In this document: positions 53,979-62,130 of the stretch, piece by piece
Layout of the letters: each line of letters begins with the position of its first letter
Position numbering within the stretch: the stretch's first letter is position 1
NCBI RefSeq assembly: GCF_044335535.1
Contig: NZ_JBIQVZ010000001.1
Span: 992,001 to 1,056,000, forward strand
Direction of reading: 5' to 3'
DNA: 64,000 nt
Origin: Mariniflexile sp044335535
Lineage (GTDB): Bacteria; Bacteroidota; Bacteroidia; Flavobacteriales; Flavobacteriaceae
The notes under the pieces: model-generated
The model's input: the letters and a program-made list of their open reading frames with translations, nothing else
The model's database searches: none
Told to the model about the DNA's origin: nothing
Translations under genes and position numbers: made by a program

Positions 53979-54240
53979 TGCGCGAAGTATGTGCTGTACG
54001 AAGTTTTCAACTTCGTACCGTATTGAGTAAGCAAAGTGTTTGTAAGCTTGTAACGTTGTTCGAAGCGATAATAAATAAAAAAAATATAAAATAAAAACAA
54101 GCTACATTTAAGTAAAAAATAAATGTCGTTTTTTGTTTTAAGTAATAATGATGCGAAGTTTCAAACTTAGCACAGCAGGTAGCAGGTTGAAAATAGTTTA
54201 CAAAAAAAATCCCCCTTTCAGAAGCGGGTTTTAGTTTATC

Positions 54241-54305
54241 AAAACTGTACATAATAATAGCATGTTATACTATTATAACGGATGTAAACGGGAAGTGGGT
54301 ATGGT
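54241..54305 (-). repeat. Third copy of the sigma-fecR intergenic and fecR start
   Basis: The block around ATAATAGCATGTTATACTAT occurs here, near 53877 and near 54534. Only about ten fecR codons (YSFDKLK) follow here before unrelated sequence. A 10-bp hairpin GTACGAAGTT/AACTTCGTAC lies at 53996-54018. Confidence 0.8.
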
Positions 54306-54530
54306 AAACTCGCTGCCCATAATGTTCTTCCAAGCTTGTTGCTTGTTTAATTTGTTGGTAAATTGTGTATATTCGTCATTTTTGCTCGCATCGGTTATGT
54401 TAAAAAGCAACTGCTTTCTTTCATTTTCATCAAACAAATCAGACGTTTCCAAATCTGTGGTTTTTTCCTCTTTCAATAAAGACCATGTAGTTTTTTTTGA
54501 GAGGGATTTTAGTTTATCAAAACTGTTCAT
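54273..54530 (-). pseudogene. Truncated fecR copy: cytosolic domain only
   Basis: 85 residues; the first 74 match the full FecR with five changes (P24T, K38R, K51N, A55T, D72G) and then run into an unrelated FTIPTSRLHPL. It stops before the membrane helix, so a product would be a soluble sigma-binding domain. It is intact as a frame and directly downstream of the sigma gene, so it may be expressed. Confidence 0.75.
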
Positions 54531-54599
54531 AATAATAGCATGTTATACTATTATAACGAATGTGAACGGGAAAGTGGGTATGGTAAACTGTAAGGAACT

Positions 54600-55127
54600 T
54601 TATTCAATTGTTAAATGGCCTAACGTTTCCCTGAATTTTATATACGCATTTTTCTTATAAGACTTAACCGTATTAACAGATATGTTCATCTTTACAGCTA
54701 TTTCTTTGTTTGTGCAACCTTCAAGGCTTAATCTCATAACCTTGGCGATTTGATCGGGCAGCGAATTAATGGCTTTTTCAATAAGTGCAGAGGTTTCTGT
54801 TTGTACAACTTCAGACATAAAATAGCTATCTGTTTGTAAAATTTCCAACTCATCAGTAGGGTAAGCCTTAAAATCCTTGGTGTATTTAGTTTTCAGAAAA
54901 TTCAAGCATTTATTTCTTACCGCTGTGTAAAAAAAACCATCGGTCTTGTTTTGGTTTTCAAAATAAAGCTTTTTTTCCCATACTTTAATAAAAACATCCT
55001 GAACGATATCTTCGGAATGGTTGACATCTTTAACATACTTGTTCGCAAAAAAGCATAAGCGATCATACAAACGTTCGAAAATTTTTTCAAATTCCCTCAA
55101 GCTTAAGCTGTTTTTTATCCTAAACAT
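54600..55127 (-). CDS. ECF RNA polymerase sigma factor
   Basis: 175 residues with region 2 (LCFFANKYVKDVNHSEDIVQ, FIKVWEKK) and region 4 (LPDQIAKVMRLSLEGCTNKE, VNTVKSYKKNAYIKF). It is the only complete sigma factor in the window. With FecR and STN-containing SusC it forms a transporter-to-sigma signalling chain that should drive the SusCD genes downstream. Confidence 0.95.
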   Translation of the reverse strand: MFRIKNSLSLREFEKIFERLYDRLCFFANKYVKDVNHSEDIVQDVFIKVWEKKLYFENQNKTDGFFYTAVRNKCLNFLKTKYTKDFKAYPTDELEILQTDSYFMSEVVQTETSALIEKAINSLPDQIAKVMRLSLEGCTNKEIAVKMNISVNTVKSYKKNAYIKFRETLGHLTIE

Positions 55128-55379
55128 ATTTTTAATTAGTTAATAGCAATTACTAATTTGTGATGTAATATATAAAGATTAAGATAATCTGAGAGTCCCT
55201 AATTACTTCTAAGATAAGAATTTAATTTGTAATTTACATGCTGTATGCGTATAAAATCACACAAAATAAATCGCATATACTTAATATTTATATGTTAACC
55301 ATAGCATTTCAGTTCTATAACAGATGTCTTAAATTAAGGTCTTAAATGAATTTAAAAATGGAATATTAGGACCCATAAG
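55128..55379. other. Gap upstream of the ECF sigma gene
   Basis: AT-rich; no gene, clear promoter or repeat seen. Confidence 0.6.
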
Positions 55380-55825
55380 TTAAAAACACATAATTTTATC
55401 TGTTTTAATACACTTTTTTATATTTTCAACTATCCTATCTACCGGAATTAGACCCCTATTATTAAAAAATGGCTCAGGAAATAATTTAAAGAAGTCGTCA
55501 AATTCCTTTCTTGATAAAAGCTGGGTCCCGTGTCATAGGCGAGATTGGTATATATAATCCCCATGACCTTGAGCGCGGGCCGTTTGCTCTTTAGATGGTT
55601 AAGGCATTTATTCCTTACGGCCTTATAAAAATAGCCGGCGGTATGGTCTTCATCTTGAAAAGCAGTTTTATCTTCCCATACCTTAATAAAAACCTCCTGA
55701 ACGATATCCTTTGAGGCCTCCAAATCATCAAGGTACTTATACGCGAATACGCACAGTTGTGGGTACAGGCTCTTAAAAAGTGTGTTGTAGTCCTTAAGTG
55801 TTGGTTCTTTTTTGCCTTCCTTCAT
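55380..55825 (-). pseudogene. Orphan sigma region 2 fused to the tail of another gene, frameshifted
   Basis: The open frame ends at 55448 (125 residues). Residues 1-83 are ECF region 2 (SLYPQLCVFAYKYLDD, DIVQEVFIKVWEDK, GYFYKAVRNKCLNHLKSK), related to the module at 34623. From ALKVMGIIYTNLAYDTG it matches the second half of the 55925 protein; a one-base deletion near 55530-55536 breaks the match, and in the other frame it continues as SRKEFDDFFKLFPEPFFNN to a stop at 55380. No region 4. It is a recombinant, probably dead or truncated gene. Confidence 0.75.
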
Positions 55826-55924
55826 GGTTTTATTGGAATGGAGTTAATCAAATTAAAAAACAGTAATAAATGGTCCTGATTGGGACAAAGCATCCCAACT
55901 ATATGTTTTTCGTCTTTTTTAAGA

Positions 55925-56266
55925 CTATACATCTTCCTGTCCAATGGCCACAATTTCATTTGTTTCAATGCACTTTTTTATGTTCTTGGTCAGCGTAACG
56001 ACAGGTATCAATTCCCTGTTGTTAAAATATGCAGATGGAAGCGATTTAAAGAATCTGTCAAATTCTTTTCTTAATAAAAGATGTGTCCCTGTGCTATAGA
56101 CCAGATCGGTACTTATAATGCCTATAACCTTGAGCGCGGTGCCACAGTGAGCTTTAACGGCATTGCTGAGATAGGATCTGTCCACCAATAGAGCTAATGA
56201 GGTAATAATATCGTGCTGTGACAGTATAAAGGCATGGGGCTCTATAGGTTCCTTGTTTTTTTCCAT
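55925..56266 (-). CDS. Hypothetical protein, 113 residues
   Basis: Soluble, no signal peptide. Pieces: ITSLALLVDRSYLSNAVKAH, ALKVIGIISTDLVYSTG, LLLRKEFDRFFKSLPSAYFN. The second half is the donor of the tail of the chimeric gene at 55380. I do not recognise the family. A hydrophobic strand followed by a helix near ALLV slightly recalls the 60484 STAS-like protein, but this is weak. Confidence 0.55.
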   Translation of the reverse strand: MEKNKEPIEPHAFILSQHDIITSLALLVDRSYLSNAVKAHCGTALKVIGIISTDLVYSTGTHLLLRKEFDRFFKSLPSAYFNNRELIPVVTLTKNIKKCIETNEIVAIGQEDV

Positions 56267-56650
56267 GGGGTCAGGTTTAAGGTTAATACATGCTTTTTTT
56301 ATGGTGTTCTGTAAAGTTGAAGTTGCCTGAAAAACAAGGTCAATACCCTATTAAGCCCTTTATGTACGGAAACAAAAAAGGCGCGGAACTCAGCTTACTG
56401 CCTTAGAGGTACTGGTATACCGAGGAACAATAAGTGAGCCCGCACCCTAAGGCGCGAGCATCTTACCTATCATTTCGTTCCTTTTAAAATCACCAGTTTT
56501 CTAAGACGAAATTCAGAGCGAATGCTTCTAATATTACTACAAAAGAGTTGCAATTCACTAATAATTATGTGAATATATAATTAATTTTATTAACAACAAA
56601 ATTTCATTATAAATTATTTTATGTTGTTCGGTATTTTGTTCAATTTGAAT
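56267..56650. other. Gap upstream of the XRE regulator
   Basis: No gene, array or clear promoter seen. Confidence 0.6.
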
Positions 56651-57139
56651 ATGACTAAATATAAAAACGAACAACTTTTAAAAGAAATTGGGGAAAGGGT
56701 AAAAGCTCAAAGAATTAAAAGTGAACTAGAAATAGAAGACATATCTGAAATGACTGGATTCACATATAACACCATTCGAAACCTTGAAGATGGTAATGAA
56801 TTAACTTTAAGCTACTTTGTTGAAATCTGCAAAGCCATTAAATCCCATCCAAAAGACATTCTTGATTTAAAAATAGACCCTCAAACACGATACGAACTAT
56901 CGCCTTCTAGAAAAGAAAAATCCCGTCTAACCGCTCGTGTAAAATTATATCTTGCAGATAATTACTTCTTAAAGGATAGAACTGCTCATGACATCCTACA
57001 AGAACTTGAGGAAGATTATCAAATAAAATCTTCTACTGCAGCTATATCCGTTATACTTAATAGAATGGTTCAAATTGGTATTCTCAAAGCATCTAAAAAG
57101 AAAAACATCAATTACTATTCCACAAGAAAAAAGCAATAA
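56651..57139 (+). CDS. XRE-type helix-turn-helix regulator
   Basis: 162 residues from ATG 56651. The N-terminal HTH reads IGERVKAQRIKSELEIEDIS, MTGFTYNTIRNLEDGNEL. The C-terminal part (ARVKLYLADNYFLKDRTAHD, TAAISVILNRMVQIGIL) looks like a second winged-helix. Target and signal are unknown. Convergent with the aminotransferase gene. Confidence 0.85.
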   Translation: MTKYKNEQLLKEIGERVKAQRIKSELEIEDISEMTGFTYNTIRNLEDGNELTLSYFVEICKAIKSHPKDILDLKIDPQTRYELSPSRKEKSRLTARVKLYLADNYFLKDRTAHDILQELEEDYQIKSSTAAISVILNRMVQIGILKASKKKNINYYSTRKKQ

Positions 57140-57255
57140 TAAATTCAATAGTAGCCTTGGCTCTGTTGGTTGTACCACTAATTGTTTTTCGTATGGATTC
57201 GTATTTATTTTTAATAGGTACAGGTTGTGCACAAAATCACGAATTGTGGCATTCC
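57140..57255 (+). other. Short gap with a possible membrane-protein remnant
   Basis: An open stretch after the XRE stop reads VALALLVVPLIVFRMDSYLF and a Cys/His segment, with no start codon. It may be a fragment of a lost gene. Confidence 0.3.
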
Positions 57256-58734
57256 TTATGCCAGATCAAACCAAGTTTCGGTTACTTGCTGCCGTTCATG
57301 GTCTGGCTTTAAATTTATATAATCATTTTTTAGGGCGTCATATTCATAGTCTTTGCCCCAAACCCCATGATTGGCTGCCACAGCCTCTATGGCATCGCAG
57401 ATGGTATCTATTTCACGGTTTGTCATGGTTGGATGGATGGACATCCGTACCCAACCCGGCCTATCAATCAGGCATCCATCCATAATCTTTTTCTCAATGG
57501 CCATGGATAAAGGCTCATCTACCTGCAACAGGTAATGCCCATAGGTGCCGGCACAGGAACAGCCGCCCCTGGTTTGTATGCCAAAGCGATCGTTCAATAG
57601 CTTTACAATAAGGTTATAATGGCATCCCACCACATAGAAGGAGTAGATTCCCAAGCGATTGGTATGCTCCCCTGCCAAAATGTGGAGATTTGGAATGTTT
57701 TTGAGTCTATCGAACACCTTGGTATTAATGGCAGCTTCCCGTTTGAGTATATTGTCCACCCCCATTTGTTCCTTGAGCTGTATGGATAGGGCAATCCGTA
57801 TGGCCTGCAAAAATCCTGGCGTACCGCCATCCTCCCTCGTTTCAATATCGTCTATATAATCCCGGGTTCCCCAAGGGTTGGTATAGGAAACAGTGCCACC
57901 TCCTGGAATATCTGGCACCAGATTCCTGTATAGCTTTTTATTAAAGATAAGGACCCCGGAAGTGCCAGGTCCGCCCAAAAATTTGTGTGGGGAAAACGTG
58001 ATAGCGTCCAAATAGGCCTCTGGATCTTCAGGATGCATATCCATAGCCACGTAAGGTGCCGAACAGGCAAAGTCCACGAAGCACAAGGCATTATAGGCAT
58101 GGGCTATTTTAGCCACTTGATGGTAATCCGTTTTAATGCCCGTAACATTGGAGCATGCCGTAATGGCCACAATCTTTAATGGGTGGTCTTTATGGGATTC
58201 CAATAAGGTTTCCAAGGATTTCATCCCGATTAGCCCATCCTCTGTATGGGGTATGATTTTCACATGGGCAATGGTTTCCAACCATGATGTATGGTTGGAA
58301 TGGTGTTCCATGTGCGATATGAATACTATTGGTTTTAAATGATCCGGAATCTGGGTATAGGACATGAGCTGCTCCGAGACCTTAAGACCCATAAGCCGTT
58401 GTAATTTATTAATGGCACCGGTCATCCCCGTCCCTACCGTTATCAGGATATCATCATTGTTTGCATGGACGTGGGTTTTGATTATGCTTCTTGCCCGATG
58501 GTACGCCTTGGTCATGGAAGCCCCCGTTATAGAGGTTTCCGTATGGGTATTGGCCACAAAAGGCCCGATGGTATCTATGAGCTTTTCCTCTATGGGCCTG
58601 TACAGTCTGCCACTGGCTGTCCAGTCTGCGTAAATAATCCGTTTTTTACCATAGGGAGACATGAATTCCTGATCAATTCCTATGATTTGATCGCCGAACT
58701 GCTTAAAGTAAGCTTCCAAATCAAAACGTTCCAT
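57256..58734 (-). CDS. Class V aminotransferase (cysteine desulfurase-like)
   Basis: 492 residues from ATG 58734. PLP enzyme with GTGMTGAINKLQRLM, the lysine in TFSPHKFLGGPGTSGVL and RGGCSCAGTYGH near the C-terminus. It is longer than SufS/NifS and looks like the group of proteins annotated as aminotransferase class V without a settled substrate. Codon choice is less A/T-biased than the neighbours. No Fe-S genes are nearby. Confidence 0.87.
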   Translation of the reverse strand: MERFDLEAYFKQFGDQIIGIDQEFMSPYGKKRIIYADWTASGRLYRPIEEKLIDTIGPFVANTHTETSITGASMTKAYHRARSIIKTHVHANNDDILITVGTGMTGAINKLQRLMGLKVSEQLMSYTQIPDHLKPIVFISHMEHHSNHTSWLETIAHVKIIPHTEDGLIGMKSLETLLESHKDHPLKIVAITACSNVTGIKTDYHQVAKIAHAYNALCFVDFACSAPYVAMDMHPEDPEAYLDAITFSPHKFLGGPGTSGVLIFNKKLYRNLVPDIPGGGTVSYTNPWGTRDYIDDIETREDGGTPGFLQAIRIALSIQLKEQMGVDNILKREAAINTKVFDRLKNIPNLHILAGEHTNRLGIYSFYVVGCHYNLIVKLLNDRFGIQTRGGCSCAGTYGHYLLQVDEPLSMAIEKKIMDGCLIDRPGWVRMSIHPTMTNREIDTICDAIEAVAANHGVWGKDYEYDALKNDYINLKPDHERQQVTETWFDLA

Positions 58735-59031
58735 GATGCTTTCCTTGTTATTACTGCCCATATATTTTTACTGCTATAAATCCATTCAGTTGGTTTGTTT
58801 TCGGTAAGACTGTTCTTGATTTCTATTATCAACTGTAACTTATTATTCAAAAATAATCAAAATTTAGCGATTAAATTATTAAATATTCAAAAAAAATAAT
58901 CAATTACTGGCTTAAATGTAATTTAATGTGATTTAACTTCTAACATTCTTACCTCTAAAGGAGATGTGAATTAGGCACGAGCAAAGCGAACTGGCGAAGC
59001 AAAACCCAAAGCAGAGACATCGGGGAGTTGT
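58735..59031. other. Gap downstream of the remnant at 59032
   Basis: AT-rich, no gene seen. Confidence 0.55.
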
Positions 59032-59265
59032 TTAGATTAAACTTCCGAAAATTTTAAAAGGCTTCGTTTGAGCAGAAAATATTATTCAAAAATTGCAAAC
59101 ACAAAAAAAATAATATTCGGGTATTTACAGCTATGGGAATCGGGATGATTAATCATATTAAAATGCTCTCTTTAATTAGTTTCGGCTACGCTCAATCTTA
59201 AGAACTCCAATTAGATGGTGACTGGCGCAACCGAAATCAATTACTAATTACTGATAAGCAGGCCC
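59032..59265 (-). pseudogene. Decayed 5' end of the outer-membrane gene seen at 33946
   Basis: On the minus strand the leader hairpin (TTTCGGTTGCGCC ... GCGTAGCCGAAA) and the segment SAQTKPFKIFGSLI, cut by a stop at 59032, match 33820-34040. It is a second, inverted copy of that locus. Confidence 0.7.
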
Positions 59266-59308
59266 AAAGATCGATGATAAAACTTGCCTGAAAGGGATTA
59301 AAACTTAT
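59265..59308 (-). promoter_or_regulatory. Direct-repeat promoter, copy 6 (inverted)
   Basis: Read on the minus strand, ATAAGTTTT (5' base 59308) and GCAAGTTTT (5' base 59287) are 21 nt apart, and TTTG ends at 59265, 22 nt on. Confidence 0.72.
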
Positions 59309-59384
59309 CCTAAAGGGATTTTTGTAAAAATTGCTTCAAGAAGAATGAAATTAAAAAAGGAGGGGCGATACAAACCGCTTCAAA

Positions 59385-60359
59385 TCACATTGAACCTTTA
59401 TAGGATTGCTTTCTCAAATCGCTTGGCGTGTAACCATATTTTTTCTTGAAGGCTTTGGAAAAATGAGGGATGCTTACAAAACCCGCTATATGTGCCACTT
59501 CTTTTAAGGGAATATCGGTATGCTGAATTAAGAGGCTTGCTCTTTTTAGCCTTTCATCTATTAAAAAACGAAAAACAGTATGTCCATATAATTGTTTAAA
59601 CCCATGTTTTACTTTATATTCATTGGTTCCAAAGGTATGGGCCAATTCTATTAATGGTAAAAGCGGTTTATCTAGGTTTTTAAGGATGTAGGCATGAATC
59701 CCACGAATTTTACTAATATCTGACGAATTTAGGTGAAAGCCTCTATTTTGGTTATCAGCAAAAGGAGAATGCTTGCCCTTTTTATTCTTTTTCTTTGCAG
59801 AGGTTACCGTTTCCCTTAATGCTATTTCCCTTTCCTTACTGTTCTTAACAATTTCCATGGACGTTATTATGATCCTTTCTGATTGGCTAGTTTCATCAAT
59901 AAATTTACCCACCAAGCAGTTTATTGTCAAAGTTAAACGCTTTTTGGTTTTAAAGGACAGTACAATATATTCCTCGTGAGGGTTTAGACCTGCGGACACT
60001 AACCTAGACTTTAAATGATCCCATGCTAATTTAGACTTTTGAGTCAAAAATGAAGAAAACGCTTTTCCTTGTAATTCACTATCATCAAAAAGCAATAATT
60101 GTTTTATTCGAGAATTATATGTTATAATGGTTTCCTTTTTATCCAATAGGAAGAACATTTGTACAACGTATTTATAAGTTTCATGTATGTTTACGTAGCC
60201 TTGATGGAGAAAAGAGTCCTTTATTTCTTCTAAGGTCATGTTAACCAGTTCTACCAGTGCTTCAATGTCATCATTCTTGTTGCTTCTTTCAAGCCTGTAC
60301 GCAAAATTTCCACTCGCAAACTCCACAAGGATGGCGTGAATTTTTTTTAGTCTTTCCAT
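59385..60359 (-). CDS. AraC-family regulator with HAMP-like and PAS-like N-terminus
   Basis: 324 residues. Residues about 5-48 look like a HAMP helix pair (FASGNFAYRLERSNKNDDIE), then a PAS-like domain (QMFFLLDKKETIITYNSRIK), a basic linker (KKKNKKGK), and a C-terminal AraC double HTH (PLLPLIELAHTFGTNEYKVK, PLKEVAHIAGFVSIPHFSKA). No membrane segment is visible, so it should be cytosolic. A copy of the direct-repeat promoter lies 77 nt past its stop. It is a candidate, not proven, regulator of those promoters. Confidence 0.85.
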   Translation of the reverse strand: MERLKKIHAILVEFASGNFAYRLERSNKNDDIEALVELVNMTLEEIKDSFLHQGYVNIHETYKYVVQMFFLLDKKETIITYNSRIKQLLLFDDSELQGKAFSSFLTQKSKLAWDHLKSRLVSAGLNPHEEYIVLSFKTKKRLTLTINCLVGKFIDETSQSERIIITSMEIVKNSKEREIALRETVTSAKKKNKKGKHSPFADNQNRGFHLNSSDISKIRGIHAYILKNLDKPLLPLIELAHTFGTNEYKVKHGFKQLYGHTVFRFLIDERLKRASLLIQHTDIPLKEVAHIAGFVSIPHFSKAFKKKYGYTPSDLRKQSYKGSM

Positions 60360-60483
60360 TTCATCTTTATTAAGCTATCAGACATTGTACATGGGTTTGT
60401 TTAATAATTGAGGGTTAACACTACTCTTTTTACTGTTTTAAGCTGAAAATCAAAAATTTAATTAGATAAATTATAAGGAGCAA

Positions 60484-60858
60484 TTATAAGGAGCGCAAAA
60501 ACGCTAAAGCTTCGGCATCGTCGGTAAATACCTCAGTAGGAATAATGGGTTTGCTTGTTTTAATGTAAAATCCCGATATTGCGTAAGATATTGGGTTATT
60601 AACTAATAAGGCAACAGCTTTGATTAGTACTGAGCCTTCCAATGCTAAATAGTCCCTCGCAGCTTTATCTGCACTTTTAACGCCTCTCATATCACAAAAA
60701 ACCAAAAATGCTTTGCCTTGTTGTAGAAAGAGTCGGTCCTTAACAACTTTCATAGCTCCAGCAAGATCTACAGACACATCGTTTTTGTAAACAACAAAAA
60801 GAATTTCTTTTTCAATCCAAAACTTAGCGCACTCATTTTCTATATAGTTGCTCAACAT
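60484..60858 (-). CDS. STAS/SpoIIAA-like protein (DUF7793-like)
   Basis: 124 residues with an alternating strand/helix pattern: FWIEKEILFVVYKNDVSVDL, FLVFCDMRGVKSADKAARDY, IPTEVFTDDAEALAFL. It resembles the DUF7793 proteins of flavobacteria, a STAS-like fold with no known enzyme activity. It lies upstream of the AraC gene on the same strand, so they may be co-regulated. Confidence 0.75.
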   Translation of the reverse strand: MLSNYIENECAKFWIEKEILFVVYKNDVSVDLAGAMKVVKDRLFLQQGKAFLVFCDMRGVKSADKAARDYLALEGSVLIKAVALLVNNPISYAISGFYIKTSKPIIPTEVFTDDAEALAFLRSL

Positions 60859-61407
60859 GATACTATAATTTGGCCTTCAAAATAAAACATTTGTAAAAGT
60901 GTTATATATGCACTTAATTATATTTGCATTAACTTTATCTTAAGAGGGAATCATTTGAAACACATCAAATATAATAAGAATTATTTTAATGCAGATGCGG
61001 TAAACCCGTACTTTTAGACTATATAAGGACTATTTTCTATTTTTTACTGACTTACTTTTTTAAAGCTTCAGCTAGACATACTAACTTATAAAGTTCATAG
61101 AAGCTAATTGTTTGGTTTCATCAGTGTCCTATTAAAGATTCAAGGCTTCGCTAAAAGAAAAAAGAATAAAGAAAATAGACTAAATGACAACAAATTGATA
61201 TTCAAATATCTTTTTGCATGTCTGTTTTAATAATCGCTAAATAACTAATTATTACAAAAAGCAAGCCCACAAATATCCTATTTTGAAGTAGAAAGAGAAG
61301 TAAAAGGGTGTTAATTACAGTCTTTTCAAAGCTTAAATGGTATTATTTTAAACTTTTTGTGTTATTTTGCCGTATATAGTTATGTACCCAATATAAAACA
61401 GAACTAT
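60859..61407. other. Gap upstream of the STAS-like and TonB-like genes
   Basis: No gene seen in 498 nt. Near the 60858 start the minus strand has TTATTTTG, one mismatch from TAnnTTTG. No repeat is seen. Confidence 0.5.
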
Positions 61408-62130
61408 TTGCGCCTCACAGATCAACATAAAGCCCTACTACTAACCTTCCTAATTTCAGGAACGGTCGTTTTGTCTATTTTTAATTTAAGCTTAAAGAAC
61501 AAAGAAGAAGCCATTGCTGAAAGCTACTACGAATTAGAACCTGAAAAAGAACTCACCGAAGAAGACAAAAAAATAATAGAGGCTTTAGATAAACTAAACA
61601 ACAGCAAAGCCGAAACCAACAAAGCTTTTAATGAAACAGAAGACAACAAGCATTTTGCGCAAGCCTATAAACAAATTGCTCCTCCAGAAGACTATGTGCC
61701 AAAATCTAGCGAAGAAAACGATGGTGAAGATGATGAGTCTAACAGCCTTGACGAGAACAAACCTTTAAAGCCCGCAATTGACAAAGAAGAATTATCATCT
61801 TACAGTAAGGTAAACGATTTGTTAAAACAGCAACAAACCCAAGGGGTCAATACTAAAAGTACTGTTAGTTTTTCCTTAGTAAACAGAAAAAAAGTGTATA
61901 TCCCTATTCCCGTTTATTTATGTGAAGTAGACGGGAAAATTGTTATTAATATTACGGTTAATGCCCATGGCAGTGTTATAGAAGCCTACGTAAACAACGC
62001 TTCAAACTCTAAAAATGAATGTTTAATTGAGCATGCTTTAGAGTATGCCAAAAACTCACAATTTAGTGCTGACGCTTCCAAAAACTCACAGTTGGGTTCT
62101 ATTACCTTTAGTTTTATTGGCAAACATTAG
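61408..62130 (+). CDS. TonB-like energy transducer protein, start codon unclear
   Basis: About 240 residues: a membrane helix (ALLLTFLISGTVVLSIFNL), a linker with EELEKELTEED-like acidic sequence, and a C-terminal TonB-like domain (IPIPVYLCEVDGKIVINITV, ITFSFIGK). It has the shape of TonB C-terminal proteins. There is no in-frame ATG near the expected start. TTG at 61408 or TTG at 61357 may serve; an ATA at 61393 aligns with the usual start as I recall it. The stop overlaps the thioredoxin gene end by 17 nt, convergent. Confidence 0.8.
   Translation: MRLTDQHKALLLTFLISGTVVLSIFNLSLKNKEEAIAESYYELEPEKELTEEDKKIIEALDKLNNSKAETNKAFNETEDNKHFAQAYKQIAPPEDYVPKSSEENDGEDDESNSLDENKPLKPAIDKEELSSYSKVNDLLKQQQTQGVNTKSTVSFSLVNRKKVYIPIPVYLCEVDGKIVINITVNAHGSVIEAYVNNASNSKNECLIEHALEYAKNSQFSADASKNSQLGSITFSFIGKH

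Noticed and set aside
54007..54252. An 81-residue open frame as a separate gene
   Set aside because: Only the first ten codons match fecR; the rest runs through junction debris and a hairpin.
55925..56266. Homology of the 113-residue protein to the STAS-like protein at 60484
   Set aside because: Only a short hydrophobic strand is alike; spacing and the rest do not agree.
57256..58734. Naming the class V aminotransferase SufS or NifS
   Set aside because: The protein is about 80 residues longer, has no Fe-S neighbours, and differs around the mobile loop.
33450..60900. Prophage or integrative element inserted at tRNA-Leu
   Set aside because: No integrase, phage structural gene or repeated tRNA 3' end is seen. 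The scarring is by internal duplications instead.
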